NCBI GenBank assembly: GCA_015178975.1
Contig: WHVD01000011.1
Span: 1,116,001-1,180,000 of the forward strand
Direction: 5' to 3'
From: Hysterangium stoloniferum
Taxonomy: Eukaryota > Basidiomycota > Agaricomycetes > Hysterangiales > Hysterangiaceae
DNA: 64,000 bases
Shown here: positions 43,919 to 55,584 of the stretch, piece after piece
How the letters are laid out: every line of letters begins with the position of its first letter
How positions within the stretch are numbered: the first letter of the stretch is position 1
The notes under the pieces: generated by a model
Told to the model about the DNA's origin: nothing
The model's database searches: none
What the model saw: the letters and a program-made list of their open reading frames with translations, nothing else
Program-made: the position numbers and the translations under genes

Positions 43919-45290
43919 TGTTAAGTGCTGTGCTGGAACTTATTCTGGAACTATTGGAAAGTCACTGGGAATTTGGAAACTATCAGATAGGGTCAGGACA
44001 TCAGCTTCAGCTTATGTGCTGTGCCTCTACACAAATGCTCGGAAGTTGTTATGACCAGAATTCCCGCCGGACTCCGGGCACTAACTTATACACACCCACG
44101 CCCTATACGCACCAATTGTCAGTTTACTGGAATTGCCGCCAGACTCCGTACGTCAGACTTGTCTACATTTGTCTTTGTTATGTTGTGTTTCAGTCACCAG
44201 AATACCCACCAGACTCCGTCCCTGTCTATGTCCGACCTCATCCCACGTGTCAGTCACCGGACCCCACTTGTAAAACCCATCATCTCTCTAACAGAGCCCT
44301 GTTCCCATTTTAGTCAAATAACCTGTCACAATTCGGACTCTGCTCCCACTCCGTTTCCCGTTATGGTTTATGATTTGTCACAATTCGGACTCCACTCCAT
44401 TCTGTCCCATTCCTAACACCAAATTTGGTGTTTACTATTCCCATTTTATGTTTTGCTAGTTTCGTTTCATTATTACTGGATTTGGTATGTCATTCATTCC
44501 ACGGTCTATTTAGTCTGGCAGATGTTGTACATACAATCCAGTCAGAAAATCGGCTTAGATTCCCCCCAGTAATCTAATACATTTTCTGCTCTAAACTCCT
44601 ACTTGAATTACACCACTCACGCAAGTCGGAGCCCACGGGCTCCAGCACATCTATCTCTCTTATCTATCTCAACTCACAACCTCTCGACCCACAACCTCCA
44701 ACCTACAACCCCTCGACCCACGAACCCTGCCTGGACTCCCCAGGTTTCCCGTCCGCCTGTCCGAAATTGGACAACACGATCTCACGAGGGTGCACCCTAT
44801 AAGCTGAAGCCAAGTCCTACCGGATATTCTGTGGGTTTCTCCAGAAACCCACCATGTACGTACCCTAACAGAAGTCCTTAATTTCAAAGGTGGGACTTAC
44901 ACTGGAAAATATGGATATTCAGAGTTCTGAAGAGTTCTGAATATCGAGTGTACAGAAAGATGGAAGAGGGAATAAGAAACTAAGTCGATATCAGATCTAA
45001 AGTAAAATACAAATTTGCAGAAACTAATACAAGTCTTCTCGTTATTGTACTACAAACTAAGACCACAATAAGATGGAAATGGGAGTATTCTGAAATGGGA
45101 ATACAATAAGATGAATTGGGGAGACATTATTCCAAAATGGGAATATAATAAACAAACAAGTGAATACTTGTCAATGGACAAATTACCAAATATGGAACAA
45201 GGGAAGAATATGGAAGATATGGTAACTATGATGTTCTGTAGTCAGAAGTCAGAAGTCAGATATTGAAATATCCGGGAATGAATCATAACA
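43919..45290 (-). mobile_element. Solo LTR B (copy 3), split by solo LTR A
   Basis: The ends are TGTTAAGTGC and AATCATAACA. The perfect TSD ACCTT is at 43914-43918 and 45291-45295. Without the nested LTR A and its TSD it is about 543 bp, as expected from the copy at 48023. Confidence 0.9.
44047..44870 (+). mobile_element. Solo LTR A nested in LTR B
   Basis: The ends are TGTTATGACCAG and ACCCTAACA, 824 bp. The perfect TSD GAAGT is at 44042-44046 and 44871-44875. The shared motif TATAAGCTGAAGCCAAGTCC is at about 44798. Confidence 0.92.
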
Positions 45291-45559
45291 ACCTTCAGCA
45301 GATGGTATGCCAATATACTAGCCTCCCATAGAACCTATGATCTCAAGATTGACCTTGAGGATGACATGGACCCTCCTCTCATGTACATACATATACTCCC
45401 TCTCACAATATGAATTGGTTTCCCTCAAAGAATTTATAAACAAACACCTTCATATTGGCTTTATACAGCCTATACAGTCCTGCATGTTACCCTACAGTGC
45501 CCCAATTCTTTTCATTAGAAAGAAGGATGGCTCATTACACCTTTGTGTAGATTTTAGAG

Positions 45560-45900
45560 TGTTGGATTACCAAGTGTGTTATAGTCCAGTACACTCGGAA
45601 TAATTGTCCTGTAAAGAACAATGGCTGTCACATTGTTCTTTTGTTCTCTTGTCTTTTGTCTATAAAACACTTCTATCATGTTCCATGCATAGTCTCTTTT
45701 ATTATGACATTTTCTTTTGTTTCTAGATAGCTTGAAAATGAGCCATCCTAGATAATTTCACCTTAGCTATGTATTTGGCATTCATTGTGCAAATACTGAG
45801 GTGAGATACTTGTTATTTATCTTTTCATCTTAGTTTCTTTTCACTCATTACATTTACTTACATAGTTGTCACTTCGTATCTAGCACTTTAGTTTCTCACA
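45560..45900 (+). repeat. Copia-H 5' LTR
   Basis: 341 bp, TGTTGGATTACC to TTTCTCACA. It matches the 3' LTR parts 52554-52733 and 54735-54891. GGTTATTAGGCCCTG follows at 45901, a diverged primer site of the half tRNA-iMet type. Confidence 0.9.
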
Positions 45901-45945
45901 GGTTATTAGGCCCTGTGTTACACTGCACATAGTTAACACATCAAA

Positions 45946-47036
45946 ATGACTACTACGGCCACATTCTTGTCTGACTCCCTTCCCTCCACAGTCCCTAAGC
46001 TTGACAGAAGCAAAGTCAACTGGGCAATCTTTGCCTTCCAATTCCAAGATGCTGTCAAAGCAAAAGGATTTTGGGGTCATTTTGATGGAGCCACTTTGTG
46101 GCCAACTCCTAAAGCATCTTACCCTACTGATGAGGAGTTAACCACAATCACACTAGGGGACAAAAATGAGAAATCAGCCAAATCCCTGCTCACCCAAAAA
46201 ATTCCTGACTTGACCCTTATGAGGACACATTCCAAGAAGACTATAAAGGACCACTGGGATTCCATAGTTTCCAAATAACGGAAAAGGGTGCTTATGTGCA
46301 AATGGATCTGAGAGCATGGTTCCTTGAAATGTGGTGTGCAGAAAAGGCAAATGTTTGGGATTTCCTTGACACTCTGTGTGTCAAAAAAGAAGAGTTAGCC
46401 TCTGTGGTAGTAAACATGGATGAAAAGGATTACTGATCCACCATTATTTCATCCCTCCCCATAGCCCTGTCCAACTTCACTTCAAGTCAGCTTGCAGCAG
46501 CTTGAATGTGGAGCCCTACTGGTACAATTTCACCTGACAAACTTATCACACTTATCTCTGAAGAATTTAAGTGTCAGAAGACACTACAAGCCAGGCATTC
46601 AGGAAAGTTGAAGGATAATGAGAAAGGTGAGGCATTGTTTGCCAGTTCATCTGACAAAGGGAGAAGGAATATCTGTGAAAAAAAACCCTGTGGTGTGTGC
46701 TAGAACTGTAATGAGAAAGGTCATAAGCAGGATGCATGTCCCAAACTAAAGAAGGAAGAAAAGAAAGATGATGCACCTAAAAAGTCTAGTGGCTCTGCAA
46801 ATGCTGCTATGGACTCCAATTCTGAGAGTGGGGGTGTATTTGCTGTAGATGCTGAGTCTATGTCAGACTCAAGTAACAGCTTGCCTGACCTGGAGACACT
46901 CACCAGAATGTGTTGTGATGATGACATACCCGATCTTTCGTCCATCTCTGACTCCTCATGTCACAATGATGATTTTGATGACAATACATCTGACTGGTTC
47001 TCTGTGGTTGGTGATGATTATCAAGACATGCCTCAT
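45946..47036 (+). pseudogene. Copia-H gag, broken
   Basis: ATG at 45946. The N-terminal gag (WAIFAFQFQDAVKAKGFWGHFDG) runs to a stop at 46276, then a frameshifted middle. A zinc knuckle near 46690-46735 reads C-stop-NCNEKGHKQDAC, so the Trp of the usual CWNC has become TAG. A Ser/Asp-rich tail (SESGGVFAVDAESMSDSS) runs to the LTR I insertion at 47036. Confidence 0.8.
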
Positions 47037-47658
47037 TGTGAGAGGTATGGCGAAATACACTCAGGAAATATAGTTGGATGAGCTCTTACTATATCTCCTT
47101 TATTATTTCTATTTTCTCTCTTTTATTATATCTATAATTGGTTCGACGACCTATGTATGCGGTACATCGACTCTTGTGGGTGCACATACGCCAGACTTAT
47201 GTATTCTAGCACCCGTAGTTTAGAACTCAGACACTTTTACACCGCAACCATGACTTACCCTGTTAGGGTCCTGTAAGTTGTGATTGGTGTATCGTCTCGA
47301 CCGTCACAGATGGGCTTTAGCTACTCATTCAATCTGAGTTTTGAACTGTACCAGTCGAAACTCAATCCTTATCTCAACCCGCGTGGACTACATCCACGCT
47401 ACTCTATTATTCGACTCTCTAACTACTCTACTTGCACTCGAGCAGTCATCTAGAATCGCACTTAACAGTCGATTCTACTTATTCGTTCTAGCTATCTACC
47501 TTACTTTAGATAGCTACTTCTCTCTACCGTATTGAACTAAGTAGTCAATACGTGTTCGGTCTGTATTAGACTTAGACAGTCAATACATTGTGGTATCGTA
47601 CCTAAACGGTCGATATTCTTCGTATATAGAACGGTTAGAACTTCTACCACTCTTCACA
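47037..47658. mobile_element. Solo LTR I (copy 1)
   Basis: The ends are TGTGAGAGGTATGGC and CTCTTCACA, 622 bp. The perfect TSD CTCAT is at 47032-47036 and 47659-47663. Confidence 0.9.
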
Positions 47659-47663
47659 CTCAT

Positions 47664-47799
47664 AATGCCTTTGACTCTGACCCATCAGAGGAGTGTTTAG
47701 AAAGTGCATATACAATACCTTATCTAGCTGCTGCCACAATATCTGATGTTGAGCACCCCAAGGCAAGCACACACACTGGGTTAATAGATTCAGGGTGCT
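47664..47799 (+). pseudogene. Copia-H protease remnant
   Basis: One frame reads HTGLIDSGC just before the next insertion at 47800. IDSGC fits the active-site start of a copia aspartic protease (usually DSGAT/DSGCS). The rest of the protease has been lost. Confidence 0.5.
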
Positions 47800-48022
47800 T
47801 GTCATGAATTGATTATTCTTCAATAAAGTCGAATAATATTCTATTGATCGAACTCGAAAGCCTTGTTTGATGAAGTATATATTTGCCCTGTTGATGAAGT
47901 AAGAGGCTATTACCAGTTGTGAGGACTCACGGAAGTGTTGTCAAAGAAGTTACGACAAGTTAGATTATTAATATGACTAATTTACAGATATTTCAACTGA
48001 CTTCCCTCGCTCCTTTCATGGC
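47800..48022 (-). mobile_element. Truncated LTR C in a C-B-A mosaic
   Basis: It begins TGTCATGAATTG and matches 9051 onward. It is cut at 48022 by LTR B. The right half and TSD are missing. Confidence 0.8.
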
Positions 48023-48570
48023 TGTTATGACCCGTTCCCGGATGTTTCAATATCCGACTCCCGATCTCTGACTACGGAACATCATAGTTACCGTATCTTC
48101 TGCATTCTTCCCTTGTTCGGCATTTGGTAATTTGTCCATTGACAAGTATTCACTCGTTTGTCTATTATATTCCCGTTTCGGAATATTGTCTCCCTGATAT
48201 ATCTTATTGTATTTCCATTTTAAGAATACTTCCGTTTCCGTCTTATTATGGTCTCAGTTTGTAGTACAATAACGAGAAGACTTATATTAGTTTCCGCGAA
48301 TTTGTACTTTACCTTAGATCTGATATCGACTTAGTTTCTTATTCCTTCTTCCATCTTTCTGTACGCTCGATATTTGGAACTCTTCGGAGCTCTGAATATC
48401 CGTATCTTCCATTATAAGTCTCACCTCTGAAATTAAGGACTTTGAGCGTTTGCGTAGAGGCGCAGCACATACAATAAGCTGAAGCCAACTCCTGACCCTA
48501 TCTGACAGTTCCCGACTTTCTGGTGACTTTCCGATAGTTCCGGAATAAGTTCCCGACACGGTACTTAACA
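48023..48570 (+). mobile_element. LTR B (copy 2), full-length, without matching TSD
   Basis: 548 bp, TGTTATGACCCG to GGTACTTAACA. Left flank is ATGGC (in LTR C) and right flank GTGTG (in LTR A), so the flanks do not form a duplication. See findings. Confidence 0.85.
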
Positions 48571-49143
48571 GTGTGTTTCAAAGAGGAATTTAGAGCAGAA
48601 AATATACTAAGATTACTGGGGAGAATCTAAGCTGATTTTCTGACTGGATTGTATGTACAACATCTGCCAGACTATATAGACTGTGGAATGAATAACATAC
48701 CAAATCCAGTAATAATGAAAACTAAACTAGCAAACATAAAACGAGATACATAAATAAACACCAAAATTGGTGTTAGGAATGGAATGGAGTGGAGTGGAGT
48801 CCGAATCGTGACAGGTCATAAAACCATAATGGGAATGGGGCGGGAGCGGAGTCTGAATTGTGACAGGTCATTTGACTATAACAGGAATGGGGCCCAATTA
48901 GAGGGCTGATGGGTTTTCCGAGCGGGGTCCAGTGACTGATATGTGGGACAGGGTCAGAGATAGACAGGGATGGAGTCTGGTGGGTATTCTGGTGACTGAT
49001 ACATGAAGTAATGAAGGTCAAACGTGGACAGATCTGATGTACAGAGTCCAGCAGGTTTTCTGGTAAACTGATAATTGGTGCATATAGGGTGCAGGTGCAT
49101 ATAAGTTAGTGCCCAGAGTCCGGTGGGAATTCCAGTCATAACA
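48571..49143 (-). mobile_element. Truncated LTR A in a C-B-A mosaic
   Basis: It aligns with the reverse complement of the distal part of LTR A (compare 56345-56909). It ends TCATAACA, then copia-H resumes. Confidence 0.8.
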
Positions 49144-51060
49144 GTAACCTTTGGTAGTGGTAAATGCACCATCCGAGACCTGGCAGACAATATTGTAGGG
49201 GAAATACCAAAATCAACAAGGAACCTATACAAAAATGTCAGTGAAATAGATTCAGCAAATATGGCAAATGAAGAACTTACCATAGAGAAGTTCCATTGCT
49301 CTATGGGCCATATAGCACCAAATGTTCCATATCATCTGGTTGAGAATGGCTTGGTTACCAGTATTTGGTTGGAACACTCACTGAATGGGGACCCCTTCTT
49401 CTGCAAATCTTATGTCTATGCCAAGGCCACTAGAAAGCCTATTGTAAAAGTTTACCAGGGCAAACATGCTAGGCAGTTTGGTGAAGAGGTGCACACTGAT
49501 GTGTGGGGCCTGCAGTGCCAACCCTTGGTGGCCATCGTTACTATGTAACATTTACAGATAATTATACACGCTTTACTCACTGTGACTCCTCTGAACAAAG
49601 GCTGAAACCTTCAAGGCATACTAGGAATTTGAGGCCTGGTGCTCTATGCAGCTAGAAGCTCCAATCAGGAAACTACATTCTGACTGAGTGTGAGAGGTAT
49701 GATGAAATACACTCAGGAAATATAGTCGGATGAGCTCTTACTATATTTCCTTTATTATTTCTGTTTTCTCTCTTTTATTATATCTATAATTAGTTCGACG
49801 ACCTATGTATGTGGTACATCGACTCTTGTGGGCGCACACATGCCAGACTTATGTATTCTAGTGCCCGTAGTTTAGAACTCAGACACTTTTACACTGCAAC
49901 CACAACTTACCCAGACACCTGTTAGTGTCCTGTAAGTTGTGATTGGTGTATCGTCTCAACCATCACAGACGGGCTTTAGCTATCTACTCAATCTGAGTTT
50001 TGAACTGTACCAGTCGAAACTCAATCCTTATCTCAACCCACGTGGACTACATCCATGCTACTCTATTATCCAACTCTCTAGTTACTCTACTTTGCACTCG
50101 AGCAGTCGTTCAGAATCGCACTTAACAGTCAATTCTACTTATTCATTCCAGCTATCTACTTACTTTAGATAGCCACTTCTCTCTACCATATTGAACTAAG
50201 CAGTCAATATGCATTCAGTCTGTATTAGACTTAGACAGTCAATACATCGTGGTATCGTACCTAAACGGTCGATATTCTTCGTATATAGAACAGTTAGAAC
50301 TTCTACCACTCTTCACACTGAGGTGGCAAGTACCTAAGTAAAGACTTTGAGCATCATCTCAAAACAAAAGGCACTGAGCAGAAACTGACTGTGCATGACA
50401 CTCCACAGCACAATGGTATTGCAGAGCATCAAAATTGCACTATCCTTGAATGAGTCCGAGCCCTCCTGCATGCCAGTGGGTTGCCAAAATCACTATGGGG
50501 AGAAGCTGCATGACATGTTATATGGTTACTGAACTGAACCACAATGAAAGCAGTTGGTGAGACCACACCCTATGAAGCAGTCTTCAAAGTCAAGCCAAAT
50601 TTGAAGGACTTATGTGAATGGGGAGAAAAAGTTTGGGTAAGAATCAAGGGTGGCAATAAACTCAGTGGACATGTCCATGTGGGAAGGTGGATGGGTCTTG
50701 ACAATCACAGTAATGGTGGTGTTAAAGTTTACTGGCCAGATACACAGATGTTGAATGCAATGTATACTATGACCCTGGGTCATCAGACTTTCATCTTGAG
50801 GAGGAGGAATGGAATCTGATTGAAATGAAAACTGACACACCAATCAACCCCTCACAAAGTACACAAAACTCCACCACAAATCCAACACATGAAGAAAGCA
50901 ATGGCAATTCTAGGATACATGCACAACCTGATGCAACCACAATGGAAAAACACACCAGAAAGCCCAGCTGACACATCCAAGACATCTTACATGGCACAGG
51001 TGTGAGCACCCACTGACAATCTGACCCCAAAATTCCCACTGGCATCCAATTACCCATGAA
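49144..51060 (+). pseudogene. Copia-H pre-integrase and integrase, broken
   Basis: The pre-integrase region (FHCSMGHIAPNV, with FFCKSYVYAKATRKP, second Cys lost) leads to the first integrase Asp in EVHTDVWG. LTR I copy 2 interrupts near the second Asp. After it come LTVHDTPQHNGIAEHQN (the Glu region) and SLWGEAA, then the C-terminal domain (TPYEAVFKVKPNL, GRWMGLDNHSNGGVKVYWP). Several stops. Confidence 0.8.
49689..50317. mobile_element. Solo LTR I (copy 2)
   Basis: The ends are TGTGAGAGGTATGAT and CTCTTCACA, 629 bp. The perfect TSD CTGAG is at 49684-49688 and 50318-50322. It is very similar to copy 1, so both insertions into copia-H are probably recent relative to it. Confidence 0.9.
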
Positions 51061-52553
51061 CTGTGTTCACTGGCTGAGGCAAAGTGTCACCCTGATTGGC
51101 CATTGTGGGAACAGGCTATCTTTGCAGAATTAGAAACACTGCAAACTGCACACACCTGGGAACTTGTCAACCCTCCTGAAGGAGCCAATATTGTTGGATC
51201 CAAATGGGTTTTCCAGGCTAAGAAGGATGCTGCTGGAAATGTTATCAGATATAAGGCCTGTTTGGTAGCACAAGGGTTTTCTGAAGTACCTGGTGTCGAT
51301 TATTTAAATACATTTGCACCTGTAGCAAGACTTGCCTCGATCCAAATTGTGCTGGCAATGGCAGCTGAACTTGACTTCAAATTACATCAGATCAACATCA
51401 AGGGTGCTTATTTAAATGGTGAACTCACTGAGGAAGAGAAAATATTTATGAAGCAGCCACCAGGCTACAATGCTCCAAACTCCAAGGGACAAGTTTGCCC
51501 TTTATGGATTGAAACAGTCTGGCCATTAGTGGTACCAAATATTAGTGGACATTTTGGTGCTTGTGCATGTGGATGACTGCACAATTGCCTCAAAGTCTAT
51601 TGACACAGTCATGTCTTTTAAATGTGATATTGCTGCTCACGTTGAGATCAGTTATTTGGGTGAACTACATTGGTTGTTAGAAATTGAGAGTGTGCAGGAA
51701 AGAGAACAACATATGTACCTTGTATTTATCCCAATGGTCCTATCAAGTCCATCCTCTGCTATTATCGCCTTGAGGACCTCAAATTGATTTCCACCCCAAT
51801 GGACCCTAACATGTATCTGTCATCCTCCCAATGCCCTTTGATGACACTAGAAAGTGCTGAAATGTGTGACATATCTTATCATGAGGCTGTCAGTTCACTG
51901 ATATACCTGATGTATGCCACATTGGATACTCATCCCGACATTACTTTTGCTGTACAGGTGGTCTCCCAATTCTCAATCAACCCTGGATGTGCCCATTGGG
52001 ATGCTATGAAGTGAATCTTTCACTATCTAAAAGGTACAAACAACCTATGGTTAACATACAGAAAATATGAGGACAATGGAAGACTTACTGGGCATGCCAA
52101 TGCTGACAGTAGCATGGCAGATGATTGCCATGCAATTTCTGGCTATGCATTCATGTTAATGGTGGTGCCGTATCATGGAATGCAAAGTGACAGGACATCA
52201 TATCATTGTCAATGATGGAAAGTGAGTATGTGGCTGCAACACATGCATCCAAAGAAGCCCTTTGGTTACACTCTCTGATTGGTCAGCTGTTTGGCCCCCA
52301 TGACATGCCCACAACTTTGTTTTCTGATAATCAGTCAGCAATAACCTTACGAAGGATCATCAGTATCATGCTCGCACCAAGCATATTGACATATATTTCC
52401 ATTTCATTTGTTGGATCATTCAAAATGGCTCTATACACCTTGTTTACTGCCCCACTGGTGACATGGTCACAGATATGCTTACCAAGCCACTTCCTTCTGC
52501 CAAGGTCAAGCACTTCGCCTCCAAATTGGGACTGTCTATGGCTTGAGGGGTAG
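51061..52553 (+). pseudogene. Copia-H reverse transcriptase and RNase H, broken
   Basis: RT landmarks are WELVNPPEGANIVGSKWVF, YKACLVAQGFSEVPGVDY, NTFAPVARLASI and GAYLNGELTEEE (51103-51576), and the catalytic LVHVDDCTIAS (near 51555, the YVDD box). DISYHEAVSSLIYLMYATLDT follows at about 51870. RNase H landmarks are MMESEYVAATHASKEALW and LFSDNQSAITL (52206-52350). Frames shift at about 51490 and there are stops at 51785, 52014 and 52215. A purine tract (CTTGAGGGGTAG) precedes the 3' LTR. Confidence 0.85.
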
Positions 52554-52959
52554 TGTTGGATTACCAAGTGTGCTATAGTCCAGTACACTTGGAACTATTG
52601 TCCTGTAAGGAACAATGGCTGTCACATTGTCCTTTTGTTCTCTTGTCTTTTGTTTATGAAACACTTCTATCATGTTCCATGCATAGTCTCTTTTGTTATG
52701 ACATTTTCCTTTGTCCCTAGATAGCTTAAAAACTGTTAGGACCAGAAAACCCTCTGGGCTCCAGACCCTATCCTACATGTATCTGACTCAATATATCAAG
52801 TTACAGCTAAACCAGAAAACCTGCTGGGACCCAGATGTCAAGCCTGTCTACACCCAACCCTCTGTGCCTCCTGCATCAGTCACCAGACCCCACCAGGATC
52901 CATGCATATCAAGCCTGTCTATGTCTGACACCATTCCATGCACCAGTCACTGGGCTCCA

Positions 52960-54202
52960 TGTTAAGAACAGAAACTGACTGATGTTGGTAGGCCAACAGG
53001 GACCGATTGGAAGGACTTGGCTTCAGCTTATGTGCTGTGCCCTTGCAAGTTACCATTGGGTGTCCTTAAATTTCAGGCAGGCGGAAACTAGTCCTGTCAA
53101 GTAAACCTCTCAGTAAACTACCGATTGGAAACTGAAGGATAAGTTGAGGGTTGGGTCGGAGAGCCAGAGACTGAGAGTCAGAGACTGAGAGTCAGAGACT
53201 GAGAGTCAGAGACTGAGAGTCAGAGACTGAGAGTCAGAGACTGAGAGTCAGAGACTGAGAGTCAGAGACTGAGAGTCAGAGACTGAGAGTCAGAGACTGA
53301 GAGTCAGAGACTGAGAGTCAGAGACTGAGAGTCAGAGACTGAGAGTCAGAGACTGAGAGTCAGAGACTGAGAGTCAGAGACTGAGAGTCAGAGACTGAGA
53401 GTCAGAGACTGAGAGTCAGAGACTGAGAGTCAGAGACTGAGAGTCAGAGACTGAGAGTCAGAGACTGAGAGTCAGAGACTGAGAGTCAGAGACTGAGAGT
53501 CAGAGACTGAGAGTCAGAGACTGAGAGTCAGAGACTGAGAGTCAGAGACTGAGAGTCAGAGACTGAGAGTCAGAGACTGAGAGTCAGAGACTGAGAGTCA
53601 GAGACTGAGAGTCAGAGACTGAGAGTCAGAGACTGAGAGTCAGAGATTAGAGGTTGAAGTCGTAAATGTAGGTTGAATTGTAAATCGGATGGAGTCGGAA
53701 TGTGGTGGTTGTGAATAGATAATGGAGTCGGAGATTAGAGGGGTATCTAAGTTGATATTCTGATTGCCTAGTAACTACATTTACAGTGGGTTTATATGTG
53801 AGTTGTCAGCATCTAGAAACTACTAACTAAGGGAAGAGTGGAAATACGATTGACAAATAAACTTGACTAGGAACTGGTAGGTTATGATAATATTGGAAGC
53901 CATGATTTAGCCAAGAGTGGGATTACGAGAAAAGGGAATAGTCCACAGGCTCCAAGTATATATGGGCATATGCGAAACATAGAGTAAAATGGATCATCAT
54001 AATGAAAAGGGGATGATCAAAGCATAACCAGATGGTACGAGTATATTTTGACAGGGGTGTAAATGGGGTTTGATCGCCGTGAAGGTATACGTGTTCCAAC
54101 AGTTGCTGAAATGATGACTTGATCAATAACTTGGAATGTCAATAGACAGTAGTATCCTTGGGGACCGTCGGGTTGCGACATGGTTATGACACAGTCATAA
54201 CA
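52960..54202 (-). mobile_element. Solo LTR G (copy 2) with internal minisatellite
   Basis: The ends are TGTTAAGAACAG and AGTCATAACA. The perfect TSD CTCCA is at 52955-52959 and 54203-54207. It matches the LTR at 10230-11602 except for the array at 53167-53646. Confidence 0.9.
53167..53646. repeat. 14-bp minisatellite inside LTR G
   Basis: About 34 nearly perfect copies of GAGACTGAGAGTCA. It is absent from LTR G copy 1, so it expanded within this copy or its recent parent. Confidence 0.95.
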
Positions 54203-54891
54203 CTCCACCTGGATAACCTGACAGCTCTCTAACTAAGCCCTGTTCCCATTATGGTCTAATGACCTGTCATGTTTCAGACTCCACCTCCATTCCATTCCAT
54301 TCCTAACACCTAATTTGGTATTTACTTATCTCATTTCATGATTATTTGTTTGGATCTCATTATTACCAGATTTGGTATTGCATACATTCTACAGTCTATA
54401 TAAACTAGCTAATGTTGTACATACAATCTGGTCAGAAAATCAACTAAGTTTTCAGACACTGTCCTCCCCAGTTACTTAATACATACCCACTCCAACCCCA
54501 TCTCCCAATGCTATCAACCTCATTGGAGTCCATGGGCTTTCTGACTGGTCTCTCAATATATTGACCATCGATCTACTGATCTATCAACTACACCTGGACT
54601 CCCTGGGTTTTCCATTTGAAATTGGATGCTACAACCTCGTGAGGGTGCAGTCTATAAGCTGAAGCCAAGTCCTACCGGAATACCCACAGGTTTCTCTGGA
54701 AACCCTCCACTAAGCTCTGCACGCACTCTTAACAAAACAAGCCATCCTAGATAGTTTCACCTCAGCTATTTGGCATTCATTGTGCAAATACTAAGGTGAG
54801 ATACTTGTTATTGATCTTCTCATCTTAGTTTCTTTTCACTTATTATATTTACCTAGTTGTCACTTTGTATCTAGCACTTTAGTTTCTCACA

Positions 54892-55156
54892 TAGAGGACT
54901 CAACAAAGTCACAAAAAAGTATAGATACCTTCTTTCACTTATTACAGACCTTTTAGATGCCCCCTCAGAGAGCCTACATTTATTCCAAAATTGATTTGCA
55001 AATGCCTATCATTTGGTGTGGATCACTGCAGGTGATGAATGGAAAATGGCCTTCTGAATATGCTACAGTTCTTTCAAATGGTTGGTTATGTTATTTGGAC
55101 TCACCAATGCTCCAGTGGCCTTCCAATGCTTTATGAACAATATCCTCAGCAACTGT
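54892..55156 (+). pseudogene. Gypsy RT, continuation after copia-H
   Basis: It continues the fragment at 45291-45559. Landmarks are AYHLVWI, GDEWKMAF and the RT block LFGLTNAPVAFQCFMNNILSN. It stops just before the catalytic YLDD box would be reached. Frames are broken. Confidence 0.8.
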
Positions 55157-55584
55157 CAGGGGACCCTCTGTCACAGACCCCAGGGAGCACCATTTCCTCA
55201 TCTTATTGAAGTCCCTGAGTCCACAGTCCAACCCCATGCCTTTTGTCATTTTCCCTCACCTTGTGGATATCAACTGCTCTGGCTACTACATGCCTCTGAG
55301 GAGTAAGTGACTAACTTCAGGAGCTTGTAGCATTAGTGTTCCATTGTGGGAAGGGCCCCTGTTCTGTATTAGGTAGAGTTACCTATTTTTAGACTACTGA
55401 GTGCCTATGGGTCACACCTTGCAGGAGGAATTCCTTAGACTGTTTCTCTTCAGATTCCCTCCTGCTAGATGAGTTAGGTAGTTGTTTGTATATCAGTTCT
55501 AATATAACTTTGGATTCCCTCCTACTAGCCTAGTGTGAATACTATTGGTAGCAAGGGTTGCCCTTACAGAAGGAGGGCTCTAAG
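55157..55584. other. Unresolved segment ending like LTR J
   Basis: It runs from the truncated RT to the TSD of the next LTR A. The end TTGCCCTTACA at about 55556-55568 resembles the end of LTR J (43106-43415), with similar GATTCCCTCCTACTAG-like words. A diverged or longer J-family LTR is possible. Confidence 0.35.

Larger units (their letters stand above)
43680..45559 (+). pseudogene. Gypsy pol, 5' half (protease/RT linker and RT start), split by LTR B
   Basis: 43680-43918 encodes the linker leading into RT (IVDLNGVPEKYHNFMDTF). After LTR B it resumes at 45291 (YDLKIDLEDDMDPP, read across frames; SLSQYELVSLKEFINKHL; then APILFIRKKDGSLHLCVDFR). The copia-H insertion cuts it at 45559; RT resumes at 54892. 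Frameshifts lie on both sides. Confidence 0.75.
52734..54734 (+). mobile_element. Solo LTR, divergent A subfamily, split by LTR G
   Basis: The ends are TGTTAGGACCAG and CGCACTCTTAACA. The left TSD is AAAAC (52729-52733); the right flank AAAC follows the terminal A, giving a 4-5-bp duplication in an A run. The shared motif TATAAGCTGAAGCCAAGTCC is at about 54654. Confidence 0.8.
45560..54891 (+). mobile_element. Copia-H: complete but inactive Ty1/copia element
   Basis: It is flanked by the perfect TSD TAGAG (45555-45559 and 54892-54896) and inserted in a gypsy RT. The order is 5' LTR, primer site, gag, protease remnant, pre-integrase and integrase, RT, RNase H, purine tract, 3' LTR. Nested inside are LTR I (twice), a C-B-A LTR mosaic, and in the 3' LTR an LTR A-type copy that itself holds LTR G. 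Many stops are present. Confidence 0.9.
52554..54891 (+). repeat. Copia-H 3' LTR split by an LTR A-type copy
   Basis: Parts 52554-52733 and 54735-54891 match the 5' LTR at 45560. It ends TTTCTCACA, followed by the TSD TAGAG. Confidence 0.88.
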
